Shown in pieces: positions 8,953 to 17,479 of a DNA stretch of 33,742 bases. This stretch comes from Erwinia oleae (GTDB taxonomy: Bacteria; Pseudomonadota; Gammaproteobacteria; Enterobacterales; Enterobacteriaceae). The DNA lies in the NCBI RefSeq assembly GCF_000770305.1, contig NZ_JNVB01000046.1, positions 1 through 33,742 of the forward strand. The letters are read 5' to 3'. The position numbers were made by a program, and so were the translations under genes. Within the stretch, counting starts at the first letter, position 1. Every line of letters starts with the position of its first letter. The notes under the pieces are model-generated. The model did not search any database and was not told where the DNA came from. It saw only the letters and a list, made by a program, of their open reading frames with translations.

Positions 8953-8991
8953 TTGCCTTACCTTGTTTCTTTCCATTCGCTGTTGCACTGG

Positions 8992-9011
8992 AATGATTGC
9001 ATTTCATCATT
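8992..9011. promoter_or_regulatory. Inverted repeat in leader of the leftward unit
   Basis: AATGAT and ATCATT are separated by 8 bases. The TGATT/AATCA core resembles the half sites of the perfect palindrome at 9091-9104, so this could be a second operator for the DeoR regulator, close to the alcohol dehydrogenase start. Weak support. Confidence 0.3.
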
Positions 9012-9067
9012 TGCTCGCCCGTCTCTACGAGTAGTGCCTAATTTTATAGGATATATTGATTTCAATT

Positions 9068-9088
9068 AATTTGATCTTGCTCACATAT
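9068..9088. promoter_or_regulatory. Probable CRP-cAMP binding site
   Basis: The half sites are TTTGA and TCACA with 6 bases between them. By hand count, 17 of 21 positions match the extended symmetric CRP consensus. Its centre is about 41 bp upstream of the start point expected from the TATAAT box at 9106-9111, which is the class II activator position. Catabolite control suits a carbon-source locus. Confidence 0.65.
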
Positions 9089-9090
9089 AA

Positions 9091-9104
9091 TCAATCATGA
9101 TTGA
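9091..9104. promoter_or_regulatory. Perfect 14-bp palindrome, probable DeoR-family operator
   Basis: TCAATCATGATTGA reads the same on both strands. It lies between the CRP site and the TATAAT box, where a bound repressor would block RNA polymerase. The DeoR-type gene at 11416 is the obvious candidate. Two copies of ATATAATCA flank it 20 bp apart, on the same helical face. Confidence 0.55.
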
Positions 9105-9105
9105 A

Positions 9106-9111
9106 TATAAT
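9106..9111 (+). promoter_or_regulatory. Minus-10 box of the dtnK-like operon
   Basis: A consensus TATAAT lies 45 bp upstream of the dtnK-like ATG. The -35 position (ACATAT) is poor, as expected for a promoter that depends on CRP. Confidence 0.5.
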
Positions 9112-9155
9112 CATTCGGGTGGGCATCACCCACCTTATCGGATCCAGGAGTAAAT

Positions 9156-10436
9156 ATGACGCAACGACAGTGGAAAACGCCCGTGCTGGTCATTGCGGAT
9201 GACTTTACCGGCGCGAACGACGCCGGAACGGGGTTTGCGCAGGCAGGCGCCAGAGTCAACGTGTTGTTCGATAGCACGGCACAGGCTGAATCCGCAGAGG
9301 CGGATGTCTGGGTCATCAGTACCGACAGCCGCGCCGTTGACGGCGCAGAAGCGTCAAGACGCACGCACGATGCACTCGATAACTGGCGCGAGGTGGCGCG
9401 CAGCGGCTGGGTATTTAAAAAGATCGACTCCACGCTGCGCGGCAATCCCGGCGCGGAAACGCAGGCAGCATTGCTGGCCAGCGAGGCGAAAGTAGCATTG
9501 ATCGTGCCTGCGGTGCCGCGCCTGGGCCGCATCACGCGGGAAGGACAGTGCTATATCCACGGCGTGCTGCTTACCGAAACAGAATTTGCCAGCGATCCAA
9601 AAACGCCGGTGACGCAGGCCAGCGTGGCGGCGCGGTTTCGGGCGCAGAGCGAATTGTCCGTCGGGCAAATTGCGCTGGCGACGGTGCGCCAGCCCGGACT
9701 GGCAGAGGCGCTGCAACGCGCTATGGCGGCGGGCGAGAGGATGATTGTGCTGGATGCGGAAAGCGACAGTGATTTGCATCGCATCATGCAGGCTGCCGCG
9801 CAGCTCAACGATCGGCCGCTGCTGGTCGGGGCCGCCGGACTGAGTGATGCGCTCAGCGCGCACCTGGCCGACGCGCCCGCCGCGCCTGCATTAGCGGTGA
9901 TCGGCTCGATGAGCGACATCGCCGCCCGGCAGGTAGCCTGCGCGCAGCAGGGTAAAACGGCGGTGGTGGATGTTGATATCACACAACTCTTCACTATGCC
10001 TGCCTGGCCCGAGGCCACCGCGTGGCAAACGGCCGCGGTCGACGCGCTGCGTGAAGGGCGCCATTGCATTATTCGGACCTGCCAACAGGCCGGACAGCGG
10101 CTGGAAATCGATGCGCTGTGCACGCGTCACGACGTCACGCGCCAGCAGCTTGGTGAGCGCATCTGTGATTTTCTTGCCGAGCTGACGCGCGTCATCCTGC
10201 GCGATGTTCAGCCTGCGGGCCTTTATTTATCCGGCGGCGACGTGGCGATAGCCGTATCGCGCGGAATGGATGCCACGGGCTTTCAGATTCAGGGGCAGGT
10301 GGCGGGCTGTGTCCCATACGGCCGCCTGCTCAACACAAAAAATAACCTGCTGGTGCTGACTAAGGCCGGAGGCTTTGGTGATGAAAACACACTAACAGAC
10401 GTATTCCGTTTTATTGAGGAGAAGGCGAGTGAATAA
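9156..10436 (+). CDS. dtnK: Four-carbon acid sugar kinase (DUF1537), D-threonate kinase-like
   Basis: A 426-aa kinase of the DUF1537 family that phosphorylates four-carbon sugar acids at O4. Seen: ADDFTGAND at 14-22, KKIDSTLRGN at 88-97, VGAAGL in the second domain, and the C-terminal LSGGDVA and TKAGGFG nucleotide-site motifs. Length and motifs match Salmonella DtnK as I recall it. DtnK makes D-threonate 4-phosphate, which PdxA2 oxidises and decarboxylates to dihydroxyacetone phosphate; the adjacent gene is a very close PdxA2. D-erythronate is possible, but erythronate loci usually have other partner enzymes. The ATG has a CAGGAG site upstream. The end overlaps the next gene by 8 bp, indicating translational coupling. 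Confidence 0.9.
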   Translation: MTQRQWKTPVLVIADDFTGANDAGTGFAQAGARVNVLFDSTAQAESAEADVWVISTDSRAVDGAEASRRTHDALDNWREVARSGWVFKKIDSTLRGNPGAETQAALLASEAKVALIVPAVPRLGRITREGQCYIHGVLLTETEFASDPKTPVTQASVAARFRAQSELSVGQIALATVRQPGLAEALQRAMAAGERMIVLDAESDSDLHRIMQAAAQLNDRPLLVGAAGLSDALSAHLADAPAAPALAVIGSMSDIAARQVACAQQGKTAVVDVDITQLFTMPAWPEATAWQTAAVDALREGRHCIIRTCQQAGQRLEIDALCTRHDVTRQQLGERICDFLAELTRVILRDVQPAGLYLSGGDVAIAVSRGMDATGFQIQGQVAGCVPYGRLLNTKNNLLVLTKAGGFGDENTLTDVFRFIEEKASE

Positions 10437-11409
10437 CGTAATTGCGGTAACCATGGGCGATCCGGCGGGTATTGGCCCGGAAATTATCATCAAATCACTT
10501 GCTGAGGGCGAACTTTCCGGTGCGCCCGCCGTGGTGGTCGGATGCGCGGCAACGCTGCGACGGATTCTGAGTAAAGGCATTACGCCGCAGGCTGAACTGC
10601 GCGTGCTGAATAACGTGGCCGGGGCGCACTTCGCGCCGGGCATCATTAACGTGATTGATGAGCCGCTGGCCGATCCTGACGCATTAAAGCCGGGTGTGGT
10701 GCAGGCTGAAGCGGGCGATCTCGCTTACCGCTGCGTGAAGCGCGCCACTGAACTGGCGATGGCGGGCGAAGTGCAGGCTATCGCCACCGCGCCGCTGAAT
10801 AAAGAGGCGCTGCACTCTGCCGGGCATCTCTATCCGGGGCACACCGAGCTGCTGGCAAAACTGACCAACAGCAAAGACTATGCCATGGTGCTCTACACCG
10901 ATCGCCTGAAGGTGATTCATGTCACCACGCATATCGCGCTGCGTAAGTTTCTCGATACGCTAAGCCGGGAACGGGTTGAGACGGTGGTGCGCATGGCAGA
11001 CACCTTCCTCAAGCGCGTCGGCTTTGACAATCCGCGCATCGCCGTGGCGGGCGTCAATCCGCACGCTGGCGAGAACGGCCTGTTCGGTGACGAAGAGATT
11101 ACCACCGTCGGCCCGTCCGTTGAGGCGATGAAGGCGGAGGGCTATAACGTCTACGGCCCGTGCCCGCCGGACACCGTTTTTCTCCAGTGCTATGAAGGGC
11201 AATATGACATCGTCGTCGCGATGTATCACGACCAGGGACACATTCCGCTTAAGCTTCTGGGCTTTTATGACGGGGTGAATATTACCGCCGGCCTGCCGTT
11301 TATCCGCACCTCCGCTGACCACGGCACCGCATTTGATATTGCCTGGACAGGAAAAGCGAAGTCTGAGAGCATGGCGATCTCCATCAAGCTGGCAATGCAA
11401 CTCGCATAA
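10429..11409 (+). CDS. pdxA2: 4-phospho-D-threonate 3-dehydrogenase (PdxA2)
   Basis: A 326-aa NAD- and metal-dependent oxidative decarboxylase of the PdxA family, nearly collinear with Salmonella PdxA2 (327 aa) in my memory. It converts D-threonate 4-phosphate to dihydroxyacetone phosphate and CO2. Seen: MGDPAGIGPEI at the N-terminus, and metal-ligand His residues in PGHTELL, YHDQGHIPLK and SADHGTAFD. The start chosen is GTG at 10429, with GAGGAG 8 bases before it; an upstream in-frame TTG lies before that ribosome site. It overlaps the kinase gene by 8 bp. It is not the vitamin B6 gene pdxA, which normally lies with surA and rsmA rather than with a DUF1537 kinase. Confidence 0.92.
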   Translation: MNNVIAVTMGDPAGIGPEIIIKSLAEGELSGAPAVVVGCAATLRRILSKGITPQAELRVLNNVAGAHFAPGIINVIDEPLADPDALKPGVVQAEAGDLAYRCVKRATELAMAGEVQAIATAPLNKEALHSAGHLYPGHTELLAKLTNSKDYAMVLYTDRLKVIHVTTHIALRKFLDTLSRERVETVVRMADTFLKRVGFDNPRIAVAGVNPHAGENGLFGDEEITTVGPSVEAMKAEGYNVYGPCPPDTVFLQCYEGQYDIVVAMYHDQGHIPLKLLGFYDGVNITAGLPFIRTSADHGTAFDIAWTGKAKSESMAISIKLAMQLA

Positions 11410-11415
11410 GAAGAT

Positions 11416-12180
11416 ATGAAGGGACAAAGTCGCCTCGATCAGATTATGGACTATCTGAAAAGCCATAATCTGGTGACCGTCGATCAGCTGGTGGCAGCGA
11501 TCTCCGCATCGCCCGCCACCATCCGGCGGGATTTAATCAAACTCGATCGCGAAGGCGTGGTCAGTCGCACTCACGGCGGCGTGACCCTCAATCGCTTTAT
11601 TCCTGCACAGCCCACCACGGTGGAGAAAATGCAGCGAAACCTGGCAGAAAAGCAGGCTATCGCGCGCGCGGCGGCTGAGCGGGTAAAATCCGGCGATTCG
11701 GTGGTGCTGGATGCGGGCACCACTATGCTTGAACTCGCGCGCCAGCTTACGCATCTGCCGCTGCGGGTGATCACCTCGGATTTACATATTGCGCTATTCC
11801 TGTCGGAGTTTAAGCAGATTGAAGTGACGATCATTGGCGGGCGTATCGACGACTCCAGCCAGTCCTGTATCGGCGAGCACGGCCGCCGCCTGTTGCGCAG
11901 CATCAATCCTGACGTGGCGTTCGTGAGCTGTAACTCGTGGAGCCTGGAGAAGGGCGTAACCACGCCAACGGAAGAGAAGGCCGGACTGAAAGAGGATCTG
12001 CTGGCGAACGCGCGTCGCCGCGTTTTACTGGCGGACAGCAGCAAATATGGCTCATGGTCGCTGTTCTGCGTCACGCCGCTGCATGCGCTGACCGATATCA
12101 TTACCGACGCGCGGTTGGGTGAGGAAGAGCGGCGTGAACTGAGCGGGCAAGGGTTCAACCTGACGCTGACGCAGCCCTGA
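11416..12180 (+). CDS. DeoR-family transcriptional repressor
   Basis: A 254-aa regulator with an N-terminal DeoR helix-turn-helix (residues 6-60; signature [22 protein letters not shown]) and a C-terminal ISOCOT/sugar-phosphate sensor domain ([10 protein letters not shown], then a G-G-R-I-D region and a final DSSKYG motif). It lies 6 bp after pdxA2, so it is co-transcribed with the enzymes it probably controls. The likely inducer is a phosphorylated intermediate such as D-threonate 4-phosphate. The perfect palindrome at 9091-9104 is a good operator candidate and would allow control of both divergent units. A strong bidirectional terminator follows. Confidence 0.9.
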   Translation: MKGQSRLDQIMDYLKSHNLVTVDQLVAAISASPATIRRDLIKLDREGVVSRTHGGVTLNRFIPAQPTTVEKMQRNLAEKQAIARAAAERVKSGDSVVLDAGTTMLELARQLTHLPLRVITSDLHIALFLSEFKQIEVTIIGGRIDDSSQSCIGEHGRRLLRSINPDVAFVSCNSWSLEKGVTTPTEEKAGLKEDLLANARRRVLLADSSKYGSWSLFCVTPLHALTDIITDARLGEEERRELSGQGFNLTLTQP

Positions 12181-12188
12181 AAGCAAAA

Positions 12189-12216
12189 CGGGCGGCTTAC
12201 GGGCCGCCCGTTTTTT
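12189..12216. terminator. Bidirectional rho-independent terminator
   Basis: CGGGCGGC (12189-12196), a 6-base loop, GCCGCCCG (12203-12210), then six T on the plus strand. On the minus strand the stem is followed by TTTTGCTTT. It serves the convergent deoR-type gene and speD. Confidence 0.9.
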
Positions 12217-12226
12217 CGTTCTCTTT

Positions 12227-13036
12227 TTACAGCGTTTTCAATCCGACGGTCGGAATATTGCGCCCGTAGTAAATCTCACGCATCTCCTTCCACAGCAGAT
12301 CGGTAATCCGCTTGTGCTCCAGCGGGCTGAGGTCTTCCGGTTTGGTGTTAAAAAGGTAGTGCTTCAGATCGAACTCTCTCAGCAGCATTTTGGTGTGGAA
12401 CATATTCTCCTGATAAACGTTCACGTCCATCATGTCGTACATCGACTTCATATCGTCCGACATAAAATTCTGAATCGAATTGATCTGATGATCGATATAG
12501 TGCTTCACGCCTTTCACGTCGCGGGTAAAACCACGCACGCGATAATCGATGGTGACGATATCGGATTCCAGCTGGTGGATCAGGTAGTTCAGCGCCTTCA
12601 GCGGCGAAATAACGCCACAGGTTGAAACTTCGATATCCGCGCGGAAGGTGCACAGGTCGCCCTGCGGGTGGCTTTCGGGATAGGTGTGCACGCAGATATG
12701 GCTCTTATCCAGATGTGCAACCACCGAATTGGGCAGCGGACCCGGATGTTCAGAGTTATCGATATCTTTTGGATCAACAGGCTCTTCGCTGACCAGAATG
12801 GTGACGCTGGCGCCCTGTGGCTCATAGTCCTGGCGCGCGATGTTCAGCACGTTTGCCCCAATGATTGAGCAGGTTTCGCTCAGGATCTCAGTGAGGCGGT
12901 TAGCATTATACTGCTCATCAATGTACGCAATGTATCCGTCACGCTCAGCATCGGTGTTGGCGTAGCAGATATCGTAGATACAAAAACTCAGGCTTTTGGT
13001 CAGGTTGTTGAAGCCATGTAGTTTCAGCTTTTGCAA
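12227..13036 (-). CDS. speD: S-adenosylmethionine decarboxylase proenzyme
   Basis: Makes decarboxylated S-adenosylmethionine, the aminopropyl donor for spermidine synthesis. The protein is 269 aa (264 in E. coli) and collinear throughout. It has the self-cleavage site at K111-S112 (context HLDK then [10 protein letters not shown]) that yields the beta chain and the pyruvoyl-bearing alpha chain. The C-terminus is about 5 residues longer than in E. coli. The start codon is TTG at 13036, preceded by a very strong AAGGGGGTGA ribosome site. It is the second gene of the speE-speD operon, 27 bp after speE. Confidence 0.96.
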   Translation of the reverse strand: MQKLKLHGFNNLTKSLSFCIYDICYANTDAERDGYIAYIDEQYNANRLTEILSETCSIIGANVLNIARQDYEPQGASVTILVSEEPVDPKDIDNSEHPGPLPNSVVAHLDKSHICVHTYPESHPQGDLCTFRADIEVSTCGVISPLKALNYLIHQLESDIVTIDYRVRGFTRDVKGVKHYIDHQINSIQNFMSDDMKSMYDMMDVNVYQENMFHTKMLLREFDLKHYLFNTKPEDLSPLEHKRITDLLWKEMREIYYGRNIPTVGLKTL

Positions 13037-13063
13037 TTTCGTTCACCCCCTTAAAATGCCCGG

Positions 13064-13921
13064 TCAGTTGGCCAGCGCATTCAACAGATATTGCGGCAGA
13101 GCAAAGCTGCCGTTATGGATTGCCGGATTGTAATACCGGCAGGTCAGATTCGCGGCGGTAAAGCGCGCCTGCAATGTTGCGATATCAAGCTGGCGCAGCG
13201 CAGCGTTATCGCTTGCCCAGGCAAAGGTCATGATGCCGCCGTAGTAGGTTGGGATCGCTGCCTGATAAAAGCTGACGTCGCTGAAATAGTGACCCAGTTT
13301 GCGATGGCTGCCGATCGCCTCATCCTGCTGAAGGAAACAGACGCCGTTCTGCGCAACAAAAATACCACCCTCATTCAGACAGCGGCGGCAGCCTTCATAA
13401 AATTCGGAGGTGAACAGGCTTTCGCCTGGCCCGACCGGATCGGTGCAGTCAGAGATAATCACGTCAAATTTTTCGTGACAATGGCTGACAAAATTCACGC
13501 CGTCGTCAATCACCAGCGTAAAGCGCGGATCGTCATAGGCGCCTGCGCTGTGGTTGGGCAGATACTGCTTACAGAACGTCACCACGCCTGCGTCAATTTC
13601 TACCATGGTTATCTGTTCAACGTTTTTGTGTCGGCTGACTTCGCGCAGCATCGCGCCATCGCCGCCGCCGATGATCAGGACGCGCTTTGCGTCTCCATGC
13701 GCCAGCAAGGGCACGTGCGTCATCATTTCATGATAGATGAATTCATCGCGTTCGGTGGTTTGTACCACGCCGTCCAGCGCCATGACGCGACCAAACGCCG
13801 CATTTTCGAAAATAACCAGGTCCTGATGGCCGGTTTTTTCACGGTACAGGATATTGTCGACAGAAAAATATTGTCCGAACCCGGCATGAAGCGTTTCATA
13901 CCACATCTCTTTATCGGCCAT
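13064..13921 (-). CDS. speE: Spermidine synthase
   Basis: A 285-aa aminopropyltransferase that converts putrescine and decarboxylated S-adenosylmethionine to spermidine and methylthioadenosine (E. coli protein 288 aa). Seen: the GGGDGA nucleotide-binding loop at 85-90, the DAGVV acidic segment, the catalytic-Asp motif [13 protein letters not shown], and the [11 protein letters not shown] segment. ATG at 13921 with GGAAGGAG upstream. It is the first gene of speED; its partner speD follows after 27 bp and supplies the donor substrate. Confidence 0.97.
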   Translation of the reverse strand: MADKEMWYETLHAGFGQYFSVDNILYREKTGHQDLVIFENAAFGRVMALDGVVQTTERDEFIYHEMMTHVPLLAHGDAKRVLIIGGGDGAMLREVSRHKNVEQITMVEIDAGVVTFCKQYLPNHSAGAYDDPRFTLVIDDGVNFVSHCHEKFDVIISDCTDPVGPGESLFTSEFYEGCRRCLNEGGIFVAQNGVCFLQQDEAIGSHRKLGHYFSDVSFYQAAIPTYYGGIMTFAWASDNAALRQLDIATLQARFTAANLTCRYYNPAIHNGSFALPQYLLNALAN

Positions 13922-13982
13922 GGTAGGGGCTCTCCTTCCTGATAACAGCCACGAAAAATGGGCGCGACATAATAGCTAACTC

Positions 13983-14002
13983 TGACCGTGGTTGCACGGT
14001 CA
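13983..14002. repeat. Perfect inverted repeat upstream of speE
   Basis: TGACCGTG, a 4-base loop, then CACGGTCA, a perfect 8-bp stem, 60 bp upstream of speE and just after yacC (both on the minus strand). There is no T-run. It could be an operator in the speE promoter or an RNA hairpin in a yacC-speE readthrough transcript. Confidence 0.45.
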
Positions 14003-14032
14003 AATTATCAGCAGAGAGGGGAAAGCAGAGGA

Positions 14033-14380
14033 TTATTTGACGTAGGCGAGCAGGCTGAGAGAGTCGCGGGCCAGAGACTTGCATTTTTTATCGTTCGACA
14101 CGGCGATGCCGCTCAGATCGCGATAGCTCGCTTCACCCAACGATTTCATATTAAAGCTGGCGTAGTTGCTCAGATCCCAACGATTTTGTTCAGCAAAAAA
14201 GACCAGCGCCTTGCGAATCTGGTTATCCGGCAGGTTTTGGTATCCGCAGTCATTCTTTAAATAGACAAAAACGGCGGTTAAATCCGCCAGGTCTTCTGCT
14301 TCCGACTCGCTCAGGGCAAAGCTCGTTGACGAGAAGCCAAAGAGGCTCAATAACAACAGAGCCTTGATGCGTTTCTTCAT
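14033..14380 (-). CDS. yacC: YacC family exported protein
   Basis: A small 115-aa protein, the same length as E. coli YacC and collinear with it. It has a Sec signal peptide (MKKRIKALLLLSLFGFSSTSFA, cleavage expected near residue 22) followed by a mature domain beginning LSESEAEDLADLTAVF and ending SLARDSLSLLAYVK. Two Cys in the mature part (in NDCGY and KKCKS) could form a disulfide in the periplasm. YacC resembles pilotin-like small lipid-free proteins, but its function is not established. The ATG at 14380 was chosen because the 13 upstream residues do not look like a signal peptide. It is divergent from cueO. Confidence 0.92.
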   Translation of the reverse strand: MKKRIKALLLLSLFGFSSTSFALSESEAEDLADLTAVFVYLKNDCGYQNLPDNQIRKALVFFAEQNRWDLSNYASFNMKSLGEASYRDLSGIAVSNDKKCKSLARDSLSLLAYVK

Positions 14381-14496
14381 AACTGTTCTCAAGGGGTGGC
14401 AATAACCAAACGTTAACACAGTTATCGGCAGGCTTCAGGCAATTTTCACCCGCGTCGCTATTTCTTTATCGCGTCCGCAAGGCCAGCCATGGAAAC

Positions 14497-14527
14497 TTGA
14501 CCTTATCGGGTGAGAACGGGTTATCCT
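14497..14527 (+). promoter_or_regulatory. Probable CueR-type promoter of cueO
   Basis: A -35 box TTGACC (14497-14502) and a -10 box TATCCT (14522-14527) are separated by 19 bp. That over-long spacer is the mark of promoters untwisted by MerR-family regulators such as CueR. The dyad in the spacer is imperfect compared with E. coli CueR sites. Confidence 0.5.
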
Positions 14528-14557
14528 GACCGCAGACAAATGCACAGGACAGATTTA

Positions 14558-16108
14558 ATGCAACGACGTGATTTTATCAAGCTGAGCGCCGCGATGGGCG
14601 CGGCCAGCGCGCTGCCGTTCTGGAGCCGCGCGCTGATGGCCGCTGAGTCGCAGCCGGCGATGCCGATCCCCACGCTGATAACGCCCGATCCGCGCGGCAT
14701 CATGAACCTGACGGCGCAGCAGGGGACCACCACCTGGCGAGGCCAGTCGGTGTCGACCTGGGGCTATAACGGCAACCTGCTCGGCCCGGCATTGCTGCTC
14801 GATCGCGGCAAGCCGGTCACGATCGCTATTCACAACACGCTGCCGGAAGCGACCACGGTTCACTGGCATGGTCTGGAGGTGCCCGGCGAGGCCGACGGCG
14901 GCCCGCAGGCACTGATTGCACCAGGCGACAGCCGCAGCGTAAGTTTTACGCCGGATCAGCCAGGCGCCACCTGCTGGTTCCATCCGCATCCGCACATGCG
15001 CAGTGGCTATCAGGTGGCGCAGGGCCTGGCGGGCCTGTTAGTGGTCAGAGACGATGCGACCGAAAAGCTGCTGTTGCCGAAAATCTGGGGCGTGGATGAC
15101 ATTCCTGTGGTGCTTCAGGACAAACGGCTGAGCGTAGACGGCGGCAAAATCGACTATGCGCTGGATGAGATGAGTGCGACGGTGGGCTGGTTCGGCAACG
15201 TGATGCTGACCAACGGCGCAATCTATCCACGGCAGGCCGTGCCGCGCGGCTGGCTACGTCTGCGGTTGCTGAACGGCTGCAATGCGCGATCGCTCAACCT
15301 GACCGCCAGCGACGGACGTACGCTCTACGTAATTGGCGGCGACGGTGGCCTGCTTGGCGAACCGGTTGCGCTGCAAACCCTGCTGATGATGCCGGGCGAG
15401 CGTTTTGAAGTGCTGGTGGACACCCACGACGGCAAACCCTTCGATCTGCATACGCTGCCGGTGCGCCAGATGGGCATGACGCTGGCGCCGTTTGATCAGC
15501 CGTTGCCGGTTCTGAGCGTCGTTCCCTTGCAGGTTATGGCCAGCGGCACGCTGCCGGATACGCTGGTTAACCTCCCTGCGCTGCCGTCACAGGCAGGCCT
15601 GAAGAGCCGCTGGCTACAGATGTCGATGGATCCTGAACTTGAGCGGCGCGGCAGGCTGATGCTGATGGAAAAGTACGGTCATGCAGCGATGGCGGACATG
15701 AGCGGTGACGGGCACGACAACGCTGCGCCTGCGGAGAAAAAAGATGTGGCGCCGCTTGATCTGATGCACGGCAACAAAATCAACGGCGCCGCGTTTGATA
15801 TGACGTCTCCTGCGTTTGACGTTAAGCGTGGCGAAACCGAGAAGTGGACGATCTCCGGTGAAGGCGATGAAATGCTTCATCCTTTCCATATTCACGGCGC
15901 GCAGTTTCGTATTGTCTCCGAAAACGGCAAGGCGCCCGAATCGCATCGTCAGGGCTGGAAGGACATTGTGCGCGTGGAGGGCTGGCGCAGTGAGGTACTG
16001 GTGCGCTTTAACCATCTGACCACGAAAGAGAGCCCCTATATGGCGCACTGCCATCTGTTAGAACATGAAGACACCGGCATGATGCTGAGTTTTACGGTGA
16101 GCGCGTGA
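14558..16108 (+). CDS. cueO: Multicopper oxidase CueO (cuprous oxidase)
   Basis: A periplasmic laccase-like oxidase that converts Cu(I) to less toxic Cu(II); 516 aa, equal to E. coli CueO. Seen: Tat signal (RRDFIK at 3-8, then a weakly hydrophobic stretch to about residue 29), and type 2/3 copper motifs HWHG (102-105) and WFHPHPH. The C-terminus has HPFHIHG and [13 protein letters not shown], which complete the type 1 and trinuclear sites. The Met/His-rich insert that covers the substrate copper in E. coli is much reduced: the stretch after MLMEKYG has only a few Met and more charged residues. The ATG at 14558 was chosen because it places the twin-Arg motif at the N-terminus. Confidence 0.96.
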   Translation: MQRRDFIKLSAAMGAASALPFWSRALMAAESQPAMPIPTLITPDPRGIMNLTAQQGTTTWRGQSVSTWGYNGNLLGPALLLDRGKPVTIAIHNTLPEATTVHWHGLEVPGEADGGPQALIAPGDSRSVSFTPDQPGATCWFHPHPHMRSGYQVAQGLAGLLVVRDDATEKLLLPKIWGVDDIPVVLQDKRLSVDGGKIDYALDEMSATVGWFGNVMLTNGAIYPRQAVPRGWLRLRLLNGCNARSLNLTASDGRTLYVIGGDGGLLGEPVALQTLLMMPGERFEVLVDTHDGKPFDLHTLPVRQMGMTLAPFDQPLPVLSVVPLQVMASGTLPDTLVNLPALPSQAGLKSRWLQMSMDPELERRGRLMLMEKYGHAAMADMSGDGHDNAAPAEKKDVAPLDLMHGNKINGAAFDMTSPAFDVKRGETEKWTISGEGDEMLHPFHIHGAQFRIVSENGKAPESHRQGWKDIVRVEGWRSEVLVRFNHLTTKESPYMAHCHLLEHEDTGMMLSFTVSA

Positions 16109-16263
16109 AGCGCGTTTACCCAATGATTAATCGGAAATTACTGGTCAATAAATTGTCTGGAAAAGGTATGATGTCGCCAAAGTTTGCGGTTAATTATAAA
16201 TCGACAGTATTCACCGTTGTGTAACTATCTCTAATTTTTGATAACAACTCAGGGAGAAAAATA

Positions 16264-17406
16264 GTGTCACGTATTTTAACCACCCATGTCGGCAGCCTGG
16301 CGCGTCCGAAGACGCTGCTTGATGTGATGAAAGCAAACATTGAGGGCGCGAACAATCATCCGGCGCTGGAAGCCGGCATCCGCGACGCGGTGTTCACCTC
16401 CGTTGAGCAGCAGGTTGCCGATGGAATTGATATCGTAGCGGACGGTGAAATGTCGAAAGTCGGCTTTTTCGCCTACGTGCGCGATCGCATTTCCGGCTTC
16501 GAGCCGCGTCCCGGCCAGGGCTACGCCGCCTTTGATGCCGAAGTGGAAGCTTTTCCGGAGTATTATCAGCACTACTTTGGCGAAGCGATGCTGGGTGGCA
16601 ACCTGGTTCCCTTTGTCCCGGTTGCCTGCACCGGGCCGGTCAGCTATCACGGCACCGAACAGCTACAGCGCGATCTGAAAAACCTGCGCGATGCGGTCGA
16701 TGCGTCGTCTGCACAGCATGCCTTTGTGCCGTCCGTTGCGCCAACCGGCGTCGGCAGCAATGAGTTTTATGCGCGCGAAAGCGACTACCTCGCCGCCGTC
16801 GCCGGGGCGCTGCGCGTGGAGTATACGGCGGCGATCGACGCGGGTTTCAGTCTGCAAATCGACGATCCTTTCCTGCCCGATCTGTTTGCCGATCGTCACC
16901 TGACCAGCGCACAGATCCGCGACAAAGCGGATGATTATATTCAGATCCTCAACCATGCGCTGCGCGGTATTCCGCAGGAACGCATCCGCTATCACACCTG
17001 TTACAGCATCAACGAAGGCCCACGTATTCACGACGTGCCGTTCATTGAGTTCGTGAACTACATGTTAGCGCTCAACGTCGGCGATTACTCTTTTGAAGCG
17101 GGGAACGTGCGCCATGAGCATGAATATCACATCTGGGAGCAGGTCAAACTGCCACAGGGAAAACGCCTGATCCCCGGCGTGATTTGCCACGCCAGCAACA
17201 CCGTCGAGCACCCGGAACTGGTCGCCGAACGGCTGATCCGCTTTGCGGAGCGCGTTGGCAAAGAAAACGTCATTGCGGGCGTGGACTGCGGCTTCTCATC
17301 ACAGGCCACCTATAAACCGGAAGTGCATCCCTCGGTGGTGCGCGAAAAATTCCGCGCGCTGCGTGCCGGGGCAGACCTGGCCAGCCAGAAGCTGTGGGCG
17401 CGGTAA
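16264..17406 (+). CDS. Cobalamin-independent methionine synthase C-terminal-domain protein
   Basis: A 380-aa protein equivalent to the C-terminal catalytic barrel of MetE without the N-terminal half (full MetE is about 750 aa). Zinc-site residues appear intact: H244 and C246 (in YHTCYS), E278 (in SFEAGN) and C342 (in VDCGF). It is therefore probably an active zinc-thiolate methyltransferase of the YxjG/YxjH type or a related C-S transferase, not a broken metE. The GTG start at 16264 is preceded by AGGGAGA. It has its own 155-bp upstream region after cueO. It is the first gene of the accessory region that occupies the place of E. coli gcd. Substrate unknown: folate-derived, S-methylmethionine-type or epoxide/thiol chemistry all occur in the family. 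Confidence 0.85.
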   Translation: MSRILTTHVGSLARPKTLLDVMKANIEGANNHPALEAGIRDAVFTSVEQQVADGIDIVADGEMSKVGFFAYVRDRISGFEPRPGQGYAAFDAEVEAFPEYYQHYFGEAMLGGNLVPFVPVACTGPVSYHGTEQLQRDLKNLRDAVDASSAQHAFVPSVAPTGVGSNEFYARESDYLAAVAGALRVEYTAAIDAGFSLQIDDPFLPDLFADRHLTSAQIRDKADDYIQILNHALRGIPQERIRYHTCYSINEGPRIHDVPFIEFVNYMLALNVGDYSFEAGNVRHEHEYHIWEQVKLPQGKRLIPGVICHASNTVEHPELVAERLIRFAERVGKENVIAGVDCGFSSQATYKPEVHPSVVREKFRALRAGADLASQKLWAR

Positions 17407-17450
17407 CGAGCGTCGTGTGAATGCCAGGACGTGTGCCAGACGGCAAGAAG

Positions 17451-17471
17451 CGCCGCCCGTTCAGGGCGGCG
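17451..17471. terminator. Hairpin between convergent genes
   Basis: CGCCGCCC, a 5-base loop, GGGCGGCG, a perfect 8-bp stem between the MetE-like and GST genes. Neither side has a good T-run, so it may stop transcription only partly. Confidence 0.5.
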
Positions 17472-17479
17472 TAGTCACA

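Noticed and set aside
10429-11409. Calling this gene pdxA of vitamin B6 synthesis
   Set aside because: The DUF1537 kinase partner, the DeoR neighbour and closer resemblance to Salmonella PdxA2 fit the threonate pathway.
13091-13942. Long frame (283 codons) on the plus strand opposite speE
   Set aside because: A shadow of the GC-rich third positions of speE; the speE product is unmistakable.
16096-16118. GCGCG hairpin at the cueO stop as a terminator
   Set aside because: The stem is only 4-5 bp with a three-base T-run; too weak to call.
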